From Xanthobacteraceae bacterium (GTDB taxonomy: Bacteria > Pseudomonadota > Alphaproteobacteria > Rhizobiales > Xanthobacteraceae), in assembly GCA_030037185.1 (NCBI GenBank), contig JASHRR010000165.1:1-22810 (forward strand): a stretch of 22,810 nt of DNA, in the 5' to 3' direction. Positions 1-8,571 of this stretch are shown here, in pieces (within the stretch, counting starts at the first letter, position 1; each line of letters opens with the position of its first letter). The notes beneath the pieces are model-generated. The model saw only the letters and a list, made by a program, of their open reading frames with translations, was not told the DNA's origin and ran no database searches. The position numbers were made by a program, and so were the translations under genes.

Positions 1-734
1 GTCTCCCAGCTCGTCCCCGGAGGCTTGCGCTTTGTCATAGTGCTCCGGTCTCCTCATCAAAATATTGGAAAGGTCCGCCTTGTCACACGCGCCCCCATTA
101 GCGACATTCGCCCCGAGTGAGGTCGAGCGAATAACAGGCTACACGTCATAAGCGGCGCGGCCGCCGCACCGCCTACAGCGATAAACGAATGCTGCCCGTT
201 CGTCGTCTCAGGCCGGAACGCAGGTGAAACGCTGAGCAAGCCTCGAAAAGGAGATCGCGCGCTGGGCGGCGTCTCGTTGGGCCTCACCGCAGTCTTCGGG
301 GCGTATCGATCCGTCACTACGACGTGCAGGAGATAGCCCACGAGGCTACGTCCCTTGGCCTATTCTACCTGGCTATAGCTCTATCCAAATATAATTTATT
401 ACCACCCTATAGCTAAACACTGTCATATGCCTCTTCGTGCGGCTGTACGGACGTCGCGCGGCTGCGGAGGGAGCCAGTAGTACAGGTTTTCGTGCTGCGT
501 GCATTGGCAGTGGTGGAAGAGGCGGTCAGGATCACGGTACAGCAGAGAGATCTGTTTGAGGGGCCACTTCGACACCCCGCAAAGGCAATGTACCTACGCG
601 AGAAAAGCGGAGCAGTTGCCAACCCGGGTGCCGAAAACAATCGGAATGGTAGGCACCTCCGCGCGAACAACGGCGTTCGTGCTTCCGTCGCGCGCGAAGG
701 CACCCTATGTGGCGGGCCGGATACTGCATCCAAT
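1..734. other. Non-coding stretch upstream of the broken porin gene
   Basis: I see no recognisable gene here. Open frames occur on both strands but have no family resemblance or convincing ribosome-binding site. A frame continuous with the porin stays open upstream to a GTG at 492, but that extension (residues before the signal peptide) is Arg-rich, not porin-like, and probably untranslated. An AT-rich island at about 385-417 contains a perfect TATAAT (390-395) and the motif CCTATAGCTAAA (406-417), which recurs almost unchanged at 4074-4085. Confidence 0.5.
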
Positions 735-2257
735 CTCAAGCGTCTTGTTTTGCCCGCGACCGTCTCTGCGGCGATGTTTCTTGGATGCGCATGCGTGGCG
801 TATGCGGCGGACATCGACGGCGCGGTGACGAAAGCTCCAGTGTCGCCTCAGGCGTCCCCTCCGCCGTCTACCTGCACCGGTATTCCGGACTTCTTCCTGA
901 CGGCCTGTCAATTGAGCTGGTACGGCGTCAGGTTCTACGGCACCATCGACGTCGGCTTCGGCTACCAGACTCACGGGGCCCCGTTCGATGCGAACTTCGT
1001 TACTGGGGCCTCCTATTTCCTCCAGAAGATGAACAGGCCCCCGATGTGGGGTCTTGCTCCCAATGGCTTGAGTCAGTCAAATGTTGGCGTCCAAATAAAG
1101 GAGCCACTCAGTCCAGCCTGGTCTTTTGTTGCCCAGCTTGAGGCCGGGTTCGATCCTTATTCCCTGCACTTTGCCAATTCGACAGGCTCGGTGTTTGCTA
1201 ATGCCGGCGTGCCAGTCAACCAACAAACCACGAACGGTGACGCGAGCCGAGCGGGCCAGTTCTACAATTCCTTGGGCTTCCTCGGCGTCAGCTCAGACTC
1301 GTTTGGGACCCTGACCGTCTTCCGGCAAAGCGCGCTCACGACCGATGGCGTCCTTGCCTACGATCCGATGGCCGGCTCATACGCATTCTCGCCGATCGGC
1401 TTTTCGGGAACGGTCGCGGGCGGCGGCGATACCGAAAATTCAAGATACAGTACTGCGGTTAAGTATCGAGTCGCCATCGGCGACTTTCGGGCGGCAGCAC
1501 TCTGGCAATTCGGCGCATATGAGTTAAACAACGGCTCGAACAGCGCCTTGCGCGGAATTCGGCGGAGACTTCCGCGTGGGTCTCGGGATACTCTCGCTCG
1601 ACGCCATCGGCAATTACAATAAAGACGCCGTAAATCTCACCCTCAACGGGCCCCTACCAATGCTGCAGGCCTGCCAATCGGAATGATGCTGCCGCAGCCG
1701 CTACACTGTCCGACAATACCAACGTAATGGTGCTCGCCAAGTATGTTGTCGACAAGCTGAAATTGTATGCTGGTTATGAATGGATGCAATTCGCGCCCCC
1801 CAGCGATCCCTTCGCCGTCGCCGGTACCGGCTTTACCACTATCGTGGGAGACTTTGTCTGTCTTGACTGCGCCACTGCGACCGGAGGCACGAATATCAAC
1901 AGTGCGGCCTACAGCGCAAGCGCCGGCTTCAAAGACAAAGTGTTGCAAGTCTTCTGGGCCGGCGCAAGATACTCTATTACCGACTCGGTGGATGTCGTTG
2001 GCGCTTATTACCATTACGACCAGAACAATTTCGCCGCCAGCGCGGCCAACCTCGCGGCCTGCAACATTTCATCGAGCAATGAAAATTTTTGCGCTGGCAC
2101 GATGGACGCGGCTTCTGCCATGATCGATTGGAGGTTTGCCCCCAAATGGGACACTTATATCGGTACCTTCTACTCCGTGTTTAATGGCGGACTCGCCAAC
2201 CGTTACCTTGTGCGCAACAACCTCGCCACGACGGCTGGGATCCGCTTCCGCTTCTGA
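735..2257 (+). pseudogene. Outer-membrane porin, broken by three frameshifts
   Basis: The translated pieces join into one Gram-negative porin. A signal peptide (KRLVLPA...AYA, cut before ADIDG) is followed by beta-barrel sequence rich in Gly, aromatic and Asn residues (WYGVRFYGTIDVGFGYQ; NNAYYHYDQNNF-type strands) and the classical C-terminal Phe ending (AGIRFRF) used for barrel assembly. The frame changes near 1551 (after NNGSNSA, continuing as AEFGGDFRVG), again near 1651 (continuing PTNAAGLPIGMMLPQP) and again near 1702 (continuing TLSDNTNVMVLAKY). The expected initiator Met just before KRLVLPA is a CTC codon, so the start also appears lost. Each piece is well preserved, suggesting recent inactivation, or indel errors in the sequence. 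It would have formed a passive diffusion channel for small solutes. No operon partner is visible. Family assignment is firm; the precise porin type is not. Confidence 0.85.
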
Positions 2258-2656
2258 TGGGGTTTCGGTGAGTCTGAACGCCGGACGGCGGCCGGCGCTG
2301 TTGCCACCGATGAGCCGAATCTTAAGTATTTCCTCATTCAGCAACAGGCGAGCAATATAGCCTACAGAATAAGGATCAGCCAATGCAGGCGGAGCTTTCG
2401 AGCCGTTCGGCTCGAGGGGGCTGTCCCGAGCCTCGTCCCCTTCCCGCTCTCCTGAAGGTTTCATCGTGACGATGATTACCCTCGCGGATCATGTCATCGC
2501 CTAACGTAGCGTGCATGGTCACGTCCGACCATGCCGGCGGACGCCTCGGCGCACTATCATGAGGAGGTCGACGGCCCCTTCCTTATGGCGGAGCAGCAGT
2601 AACCCAAGGGATGTTCTTATTGCGAGCGCGTTGGACGTGCCTCGTTGGAAGTGCTC
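2258..2656. other. Intergenic stretch between porin remnant and LysR gene
   Basis: No gene, RNA or clear terminator is recognised. The small open frames on both strands look like composition-driven shadows. Confidence 0.4.
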
Positions 2657-3622
2657 CTATTCGAGTTGATCCTGACCCGAGCGTGATTGCCGCTTCGCCA
2701 ACGGCGCGGCGACCTCCCGAGCGCAATCGACGAAGAGCTGGGCCACTGGGCTGATGGTCCGGTTTTTCAGAGTTACGATGGCGACCGAGAATGGCTCTAT
2801 CGGAAGTTCAATCGGCAGTCTCTTGAGCGCGAAGCGGTTTGTATAGAACTGCAACAACCGATCACCGAAATGTCCCACGAAACGCCCGCTTTCGAGCAGT
2901 TGAAAAAGCAGATGCGCGGTGGTGGCGGTCACCGCAATACGCGGCATACGCAAGCCACTGATGCGAAATGCATCCGTGATGAGAGACCCAATGCGGGAAG
3001 AGGCCACGCACCAAGGCTCTTCTATCAGGTCGGCAAGACTAACCTTGCGCCGAATGGCCCAGCGGCTTTTCGTGCCGACTACGAGGCGGAGGTGGTCCCG
3101 AAATAGAACCGTGGCCTCCAGCTCTTCACTTAGAGAGGTGCCCGCCAGGGGAACAATCGCAAGTTCAACACGACGCTCAGGCAATTCGCGCGCAAGCAGC
3201 GTAGAGCTGTCCCCTTCCATCACGCGAAAGTTAATGCGCGGATGCTGTCGCCAGAGCCGCTCCATCACGGCGGCACCAAGTCCCGCCAGTAGCGGCTCGG
3301 TACTCCCGATTCGTAGCTCTCCGGTCGTAGGATCAGCAAGGAACTTGATCTCTTCCACGCTTGTTGTCAGATCGTCGAAAATCGCGATGCTGCGCTTGAG
3401 GAGGGCACGCCCGTAGGGCGTCGGCTCGACACCTTGGGGGCTGCGATCGAAGAGCTGCACGCCAAGCAGGCGTTCGAGATCGGCGATGACTTTTGACACG
3501 ACCGGCTGCGAGATGGTGAGACGCTTGGCCGCCTTCGCCATGCTGCCCCATTCCGCCACCGCCATCAGGACCTTCAAGTGCTGCAACTTGAGGCGTTGAC
3601 CGACGAGCTCGGTTTCGTTCAT
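2657..3622 (-). CDS. LysR-family transcriptional regulator
   Basis: This 321-residue protein has the usual length and layout of a LysR-type regulator. Residues about 12-72 form the winged helix-turn-helix (LKVLMAVAEWGSMAKAAKRL followed by ISQPVVSKVIADLE), ending in the typical LFDRSPQGVEPTPYG segment. A linker helix follows, then the periplasmic-binding-like effector domain, which begins near GELRIGSTEP and is preserved to the C-terminus. The start is supported by a strong Shine-Dalgarno (GGGGAGGAGA) directly before the ATG. The regulator would bind DNA as a tetramer and respond to a small molecule, which the sequence does not identify. It is transcribed away from the two membrane-protein genes at 4223-5021, the standard arrangement for a LysR protein controlling its divergent neighbour. 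The gap holds a perfect 14-bp palindrome that could be its operator. The gene is intact. Confidence 0.93.
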   Translation of the reverse strand: MNETELVGQRLKLQHLKVLMAVAEWGSMAKAAKRLTISQPVVSKVIADLERLLGVQLFDRSPQGVEPTPYGRALLKRSIAIFDDLTTSVEEIKFLADPTTGELRIGSTEPLLAGLGAAVMERLWRQHPRINFRVMEGDSSTLLARELPERRVELAIVPLAGTSLSEELEATVLFRDHLRLVVGTKSRWAIRRKVSLADLIEEPWCVASSRIGSLITDAFRISGLRMPRIAVTATTAHLLFQLLESGRFVGHFGDRLLQFYTNRFALKRLPIELPIEPFSVAIVTLKNRTISPVAQLFVDCAREVAAPLAKRQSRSGQDQLE

Positions 3623-4222
3623 TCTCCTCCCCTATTCTGTGATCCTATGGCGATGTCAACATTTAGCGCTATCAATCGATGGCGCGAACCGAGTAAGCAT
3701 TTGTCCGATAATCGAAAGTGGGGCCGCATCCGCCGGAGGAAACTTATCGGCTTCCTGAGCGAGCAGGTACTGGCTGAGCTGATGGCATCGGAACTGTCGT
3801 CGTATCCGACGCAAACCCTCTCCAGCGACGCGTCCTATCCCGATCCGCAGAACGAGAAGCAAGTTTTCAGCGACAAGTTGAACGCGGTCGATGCGGCGAT
3901 CAAAGTCGACTCGTCGTGATCATTCCCAATTCTCCATACGCTTCTCTTCGCGACGGAACCGGCGGCCGGGGGGTTCTGGAGGCACCCAATTACGCCACCC
4001 CTCCCTTCATGACGTTCAAATGCTGCAACTTTGGCACCGTGATTTGGCGCAGCATATTCCTTGAGCCTATAGGCCTATAGTTAAATAGCACTACCGTGAC
4101 GTCACCGGAAGCGGGCAATATCCGGCACGTGTTCGCGTCGCGCCAGACCTATCGGGTCGAAGGTTCCACGCGCGAGCTGTTGGAAGCCGCAAAGGCAAGA
4201 GTTAGCCGCCGGGAGGCAGCCC
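3623..4222. other. Divergent intergenic region between LysR gene and membrane operon
   Basis: About 600 bp separate the two divergent transcripts. A plus-strand frame reaching 3919 is open, but its start lies inside the LysR gene, it has no ribosome-binding site and I recognise no family, so I do not call it. The notable element is the palindrome at 4067-4080. Confidence 0.5.
4067..4085. promoter_or_regulatory. Perfect 14-bp palindrome, candidate LysR operator
   Basis: CTATAGGCCTATAG (4067-4080) is its own reverse complement and runs into TTAAA. It sits about 140 bp before the ATG at 4223, in the divergent gap next to a LysR gene, where operators of this family usually lie. Its right half, CCTATAGTTAAA, matches 11 of 12 bases of CCTATAGCTAAA at 406-417 upstream of the porin remnant. 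Its role as an operator is inference. Confidence 0.35.
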
Positions 4223-4683
4223 ATGCAAATAGGGTGGTCGATACTTCTTATCATACATGGAATTCTGGCGGTCTTTTTGCTTGGTGCGATCACACACCAG
4301 GCGGTTGGAACCGCATGGCCTGTCACCAAGAAGGGAATGGGTTTCTTCCAGTCCGTGCGCGGCGTGAATGGAATGATGCGGTAGTCGTCCTCTTCCTGGC
4401 GACCTTTACGATCGCCACAATCATCTATCCGACCTATCGGGTCAGCGTGCGGACAGTCCTGCAGGAGTACAGGCTTTTCAAGCCGGAGGGGATGTTCGAA
4501 ATGAAAGAGCATCTGCTTGCGCTGGCGCTGGCGCTCCTGCCGATCTACTGGCTTCTTTGGCGTAGCGCCTCGGACGCCAATCGCGTAGCGCGGGCGGCCC
4601 TGACCAGCTTGATTGCGGTTGCCGTGTGGTGGGGCTTTCTGACCGGCCACATCATCAACAACATCCGGGGATTCGGATCATGA
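4223..4683 (+). pseudogene. Small multi-pass membrane protein, one frameshift
   Basis: The start ATG at 4223 has a good Shine-Dalgarno (GGGAGG, about 6 nt upstream) and opens with a membrane segment (MQIGWSILLIIHGILAVFLL). The frame hits a stop at about 4376, right after SVRGVNGMMR. Reading resumes in another frame as VVVLFLATFTIATIIYPTYR, then VLQEYRLFKPEGMFEMKEH, two more membrane segments and a C-terminal GHIINNIRGFGS. A single missing base near 4370-4378 would restore one protein of about 153 residues with four membrane helices. An open frame from 4096 reads through the second part, but its first 40 residues have no ribosome-binding site and are not membrane-like. I do not recognise the family. 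The stop codon overlaps the next gene's ATG, so the pair was co-translated. The frameshift could be decay or a sequence error. Confidence 0.65.
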
Positions 4684-5021
4684 CGGAGACAGAACGTCTT
4701 GCAGCGATTTTCGCTGTGGCATTTGCCATCATCTATGCGCCGACCATGGATTACAGTTGGGCCTTTGCGACCTATCATCCGATCCAGGGAATTTGGCAGT
4801 TCGGCCGAGCGCCACCACTCGGCGGCGGTTCACCGGCCATGTACTGGTACGGCTTCGTCGTCACGTCGGCATTGGGCGCGGGCGTAGTAACGGCGCTCGC
4901 GGCGCTGATTCCAGAAAAACTGTTGGACCACGTGCCGTGGCGAAGCCTCGCTTGGCTGGCACCTATTTGCGCGATCATCTACATCGGATACGTTCTGCTA
5001 CCGTACGCGACAAAGAGCTAG
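4680..5021 (+). CDS. Small integral membrane protein of unknown function
   Basis: This 113-residue protein begins at an ATG that overlaps the TGA of the preceding membrane-protein gene (ATGA), a strong sign of translational coupling. The longer open frame starting at 4626 would lie inside the upstream gene and is not needed. Hydrophobic stretches lie near residues 7-20 (LAAIFAVAFAIIYAP), 52-75 (WYGFVVTSALGAGVVTALAALIP) and 88-108 (LAWLAPICAIIYIGYVLLPY), giving about three membrane helices. The first loop contains a Tyr/Trp-rich stretch (DYSWAFATYHPIQGIWQF) and GGGSP. I do not recognise the family. With the upstream gene it probably forms a two-subunit inner-membrane complex controlled by the divergent LysR protein; that is inference from layout. 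Confidence 0.7.
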   Translation: MTETERLAAIFAVAFAIIYAPTMDYSWAFATYHPIQGIWQFGRAPPLGGGSPAMYWYGFVVTSALGAGVVTALAALIPEKLLDHVPWRSLAWLAPICAIIYIGYVLLPYATKS

Positions 5022-5382
5022 TGCAGAGGCGAGGCACTTTTCGTGGGAGGGCGGAACCGATGCTGCGGCATTTCACCTTGCGTCGTGTCGCAATCGCAGG
5101 GATTGCGGCATTGAGCTGACATTCTGCGGCGAGCAAGGCCAGCGTGCGTTCGTTCGCGAGCATCTCGATCATCGCGCCGGCATGCTCGAAAACACGCCGT
5201 CCAGCCGTGTCGGCGCGTGAGAGTTTGGCAATGTCGGCACCAGACCCTGCTCTGAAGGGTTCCAATCCAAGATCGAACTCGACAACTCTGGCCGATACCG
5301 AAATACCCAGCTCCGTTTAGGAGGCTGCGGATTGCACCTTGTCCGTCATCCGGTGTGGGCTTACAAATTAAGGAGCCTTGAA
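5022..5382. other. Intergenic stretch with a possible minus-strand remnant
   Basis: No plus-strand gene is seen. On the minus strand, 4975-5265 is open and contains a protein-like helical stretch (VFEHAGAMIEMLANERTLAL) that could be debris of a lost gene, but it runs into the membrane gene and I recognise no family. AAGGAG at 5370-5375 is the Shine-Dalgarno for the next gene. Confidence 0.35.
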
Positions 5383-6390
5383 ATGACTTCAGGACAAGGC
5401 GAATTTGTTGTGCGGGACATGAGACTTTCGCGGCGCAAGCTCCTACGTATGGCCGTCGTTTCGGCCCCACTTGTTCCACATATCGCCCTCGCTGAGGATT
5501 ATCCGGTGCGGCCCGTGCGCGTAGTGCTTGGGCTTTCTCCAGGTGGATCCGTGGATATCGTGACGCGCATCGTCGCTCAAGCACTATCGGAATTTTTAGG
5601 CCAGCAATTCATTGTTGAAAACAAGCCAGGCGCTTCGGGGGACGTCGCCACGGAGGCGGTCGTGCGCGCGACGCCAGACGGCTACACAATTCTCGTTGTG
5701 CTCGCTGCTAACGCCATCAATGCGACCCTGCACCGAACGCTCAAGTTCAGCCCAGTCCGCGATCTAGCGATGGTTGCCGGCATGGTGCGGGTGCCTAACG
5801 TCATGGAGATAAACCCAGCAGTGCCGGCGAATACCGTTCCCGAGTTCATCGCCTATGCCAAGGCGAATCCGGGTAAGCTCAGTTATGCGTCGGGCGGCAT
5901 AGGCAGCTCGCTTCACGTGATCGGCGAGCTGTTTAAGATGATGGCGGGAATCGATATGGTCCACGTGCCGTACCGCGGCGGCGCACCTGCATTAATCGAT
6001 TTGCTCGGCGGTCGGGTGCAGGTCATGTTCGACACGATACCCCAGGCGATCGACTACATTCGAGACGGCAAGCTTCGCGCGCTGGCTGTCACGACAGCGA
6101 CACGGTCGGCGACACTGCCGAACGTGCCTGTGCTGAGCGATTTTGTTCCCGGTTTCCAGGCCGGAAGCTGGTGGGGATTAGCCGCGCCGAAGGAGACACC
6201 CCACGAAATTATCCACGTCCTCAGTCACGCAACAAACGCAGTTCTCTCAGACCCTAGAACCAGGGCTCGCCTCGCCGAGTTGGGCACCACGCCGTTACTC
6301 TACGGCCCCGCCCCGTTCGCGAGCTTTGTCGAGATGGAAACTGACAAGTGGGCAAGAGTGTTAAAGTTTTCGGGAACCAGGGAGGACTGA
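5383..6390 (+). CDS. Tripartite tricarboxylate transporter (Bug/TctC-type) solute-binding protein
   Basis: This 335-residue exported binding protein has the standard length for the Bug family. The ATG at 5383 has AAGGAG about 8 nt upstream; an in-frame TTG at 5332 lacks such a site. The N-terminus carries a twin-arginine-like export signal (LSRRKLLRMAVVSAPL) with a likely cut after IALA. The mature part shows family landmarks: YPVRPVRVVLG with SPGGSVDIVTRI, the ENKPGASGDVATEAV segment, the ATPDGYT turn, and later VPYRGGAPALIDLLGGRVQ with IRDGKLRALAVTT. These proteins capture small carboxylates or other organic solutes in the periplasm for a TctAB permease. No tctA or tctB is present in the window, a common situation because orphan Bug genes are abundant in these bacteria. 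The ligand cannot be read from sequence. The gene appears intact. Confidence 0.93.
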   Translation: MTSGQGEFVVRDMRLSRRKLLRMAVVSAPLVPHIALAEDYPVRPVRVVLGLSPGGSVDIVTRIVAQALSEFLGQQFIVENKPGASGDVATEAVVRATPDGYTILVVLAANAINATLHRTLKFSPVRDLAMVAGMVRVPNVMEINPAVPANTVPEFIAYAKANPGKLSYASGGIGSSLHVIGELFKMMAGIDMVHVPYRGGAPALIDLLGGRVQVMFDTIPQAIDYIRDGKLRALAVTTATRSATLPNVPVLSDFVPGFQAGSWWGLAAPKETPHEIIHVLSHATNAVLSDPRTRARLAELGTTPLLYGPAPFASFVEMETDKWARVLKFSGTRED

Positions 6391-7026
6391 AACCGACGAT
6401 GCCCCCAGCCTGCGCATGATGAGGGGCGTTGCCGGGTCCATTTTCTCGGCCGCTATTCAGGCCTTTCGCTGGGCCTCTTGCCTGTTTCGTTGCGCCGCCT
6501 TTTTGCGAGGTCAAAGCTCGGGCAACGCATCTCGCTGAGCTTGGGAAACGGTAACCGATCCAGAAGACTTCCAGGATGCGGCGGCCGGCGAAGAATGAAG
6601 CGCGGGTCATCGCCCTCGCGGACTGGCTCGCCGGCGAGAGAACCGTAGACGCCTGATAAGCGAAAAGCAGTGGCCGCTCTTAGCGATAACTGCCCCGTCG
6701 CTGCTCCTTCCATCCGCGTCCGCGGCTCTCACCTCGGCGTGTAACCCCTCTGCTGACCCGGGAAGACGCTAAACGCGCCGCCTGGCTGCGTTCTCGCCCA
6801 AGACGAGCTTTGGTTGTATTGCTTCCCACAATCCATGCATTTCAGAGGCTGTTCTGCAGATCTTTCGGATTGATCGTCATTTCGATGTCAAGTTCGCGAG
6901 CGACAGTTCTGTGGGGCACGTAGGTGGGAAATCCCGCGCGCCACACACGAGTTGGATGTTGGATGGCTGCACCCACTCGCTAGGCGCGTAGTAGCGCCAA
7001 GTCTCCGCGAATATCGGAATCGGATC
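6391..7026. other. Long intergenic region before the MFS gene
   Basis: About 640 bp without a gene I can support. Several short open frames exist on the minus strand (6254-6610, 6453-6713), Arg- and Pro-rich and without ribosome-binding sites. The only suggestive element is the repeat at 6874-6891. The MFS reading frame is open back to 6952, but that extension is not membrane-like. Confidence 0.4.
6874..6891 (+). promoter_or_regulatory. Weak Pho-box-like direct repeat
   Basis: TCGTCAT-TTCG-ATGTCAA resembles the PhoB recognition repeat (CTGTCAT, 4-nt spacer, CTGTCAY). Each 7-mer matches five of seven consensus bases and the 11-bp repeat spacing is right, but the spacer is not AT-rich. It lies about 135 bp upstream of a PHS-like transporter gene followed by a pstS-like gene, which is why I report a match this weak. 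Regulation by PhoB is inference. Confidence 0.25.
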
Positions 7027-8529
7027 ATGCACGAAATCGCAGCGCCGGAACTATCGGGCGAAATCCGCGCAAAGTCGGTTCAGGATCACATCGATGAACT
7101 GCCGATGTGGGCCAATGGTACCCGTCTGTCATCGGCACCGATGACGGGCATGCAATGGCTCATCTGGTCACTTGCTGCGGCAGGAAAATTCTTTGAAGGC
7201 TTTGTCGTCTTCATGACTGGCGTTGCTCTCCCTCTGTTGTCAAGTGAGTTCGAAATTGGCTCTGCCGAGCATGGCGTCATCGGTGCAGCGAGCCTGTTCG
7301 GCATTCTCATAGGCGCAGTCGGCCTGGGAGGACTCTCGGACCGATTTGGCCGAAAGCCGATGTTCCTCGCGGAAATGGTTATATTCGTGGCGTTCCTCGT
7401 GGCACTGACCCTCTCCCCGAATTACTATTTCCTCGTAGTCTGCTTGTTCGGACTGGGGCTCTCGCTCGGTTGTGATTATCCGACTGCGCATATGATCATC
7501 TCGGAAAGCATCCCAAGTACGAGCCGCGGGCGGTTGGTTTTGGGTGCTTTCGCCTTTCAGGCGGTCGGCGCGCTGGGCGGCACCGCGATCGGCTACCTTG
7601 TACTCTCGACTTTGCCGGAAATCAGTGCCTGGCGCTGGATGTACGCGTCGGCGATCATTCCGGCCGTGCTCGTCACGATTGGTCGCCTCTACATTGTCGA
7701 GAGCGCCAATTGGCTTTCCGCACGCGGTGAAATCAACAAGGCTGAGCAGGCAGTGAAAAAGCTGCTGGTACGCAAGCCGCAATACCCCAGCGAGATCAAG
7801 CTTGCGGCACGCGACGGATCGCCGGCGGGCCACAAATCCGGACAGACTTACGCCTCGCTATTCAACAAGGAAAATAGGCGCGCAACGATCCTGGCGTCGG
7901 TTCCATGGTTTCTTCAGGACCTTGGAACGTATGGTATTGGCATCTTCACTCCGACGATCCTCGCCGCCGCCGTGGGCGCGAATTCGGATCACGCGCGCAG
8001 TGTTGCCGATCTGATCGCGAACGCCATTGCGGCCGCAAAGGGAGCAGCCCTGATCACCGCGCTGCTGATCGTCGGCATCATATTCGCAGTTCTGCTGGCC
8101 GATGTCGTAGGCAGAATCGCGCTCCAGATTCTTGGCTTCTTCGGCTGTGCTGCAGGTCTGTTTCTGGCGTCCCTGTCTTCCAATTTCACCAATGGGACGC
8201 AAACGTTGTTGATCTTTGCCGGCTTCATGCTTTTCAACTTCATGACCAACTTGGGCCCAAACGCGCAGACCTACCTGCTCGCTGGCGAGGTCTTCCCCAC
8301 CGCGATCCGCGGCAAGGGGGCTGGCTTCGCGGCAGCCTTTGCCAAGATTGGGGCTGTCGCAACGGCGTTCCTGTTTCCCATCCTTCTCGACGTTATCGGC
8401 ACAACGGCCCTGCTCTACGGATTAATCGTGGTCTCGATCCTAGGCGCCGCGGTTACATGGATGTTCCGGATCGAGACGACCGGCCTGAACCTCGACAAGC
8501 TTGGATCTGAGCCCACTCGAGCGGAATGA
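7027..8529 (+). CDS. MFS transporter resembling phosphate:H+ symporters (PHS family)
   Basis: This 500-residue, twelve-helix major facilitator protein carries the loop 2-3 signature GGLSDRFGRKP and a weaker second copy (DVVGRIA). Several positions match those that bind phosphate in eukaryotic PHS transporters such as PiPT and Pho84. GCDYP at residues 148-152 followed by ISES recalls the GGDYP...SE signature. Gln178 lies 27 residues after Tyr151, the same spacing as Tyr150 and Gln177 in PiPT. Helix 7 contains WFLQDLGTYG, putting Trp294, Asp298 and Tyr302 in the W-x3-D-x3-Y arrangement. Helix 1 has Glu57 where PHS proteins have Asp. The start at 7027 is chosen because upstream sequence to 6952 is not protein-like; its Shine-Dalgarno is weak. 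A pstS-like gene follows 42 bp later, probably in the same transcript. Other anion or organic-acid substrates remain possible. Confidence 0.85.
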   Translation: MHEIAAPELSGEIRAKSVQDHIDELPMWANGTRLSSAPMTGMQWLIWSLAAAGKFFEGFVVFMTGVALPLLSSEFEIGSAEHGVIGAASLFGILIGAVGLGGLSDRFGRKPMFLAEMVIFVAFLVALTLSPNYYFLVVCLFGLGLSLGCDYPTAHMIISESIPSTSRGRLVLGAFAFQAVGALGGTAIGYLVLSTLPEISAWRWMYASAIIPAVLVTIGRLYIVESANWLSARGEINKAEQAVKKLLVRKPQYPSEIKLAARDGSPAGHKSGQTYASLFNKENRRATILASVPWFLQDLGTYGIGIFTPTILAAAVGANSDHARSVADLIANAIAAAKGAALITALLIVGIIFAVLLADVVGRIALQILGFFGCAAGLFLASLSSNFTNGTQTLLIFAGFMLFNFMTNLGPNAQTYLLAGEVFPTAIRGKGAGFAAAFAKIGAVATAFLFPILLDVIGTTALLYGLIVVSILGAAVTWMFRIETTGLNLDKLGSEPTRAE

Positions 8530-8571
8530 ACTGCTGGGCCCATTTGCGTTCAGCCTCACCCAGGAGATAGC

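Noticed and set aside
385..417. TATAAT hexamer as promoter of the porin
   Set aside because: A perfect -10 is present at 390-395, but no -35 hexamer sits at the right distance and the porin sequence starts more than 300 bp away.
3578..3919. Plus-strand open frame overlapping the LysR start
   Set aside because: It begins inside the LysR gene, has no Shine-Dalgarno, and shows no domain or signal.
4102..4650. 182-codon open frame antisense to the membrane protein
   Set aside because: It is Arg/Pro-rich, without a ribosome-binding site, and opposite membrane segments that read clearly on the plus strand.
4975..5265. Minus-strand frame with a helical, protein-like stretch
   Set aside because: It could be gene debris, but no family is recognised and its end runs into the membrane-protein gene; too weak to call.
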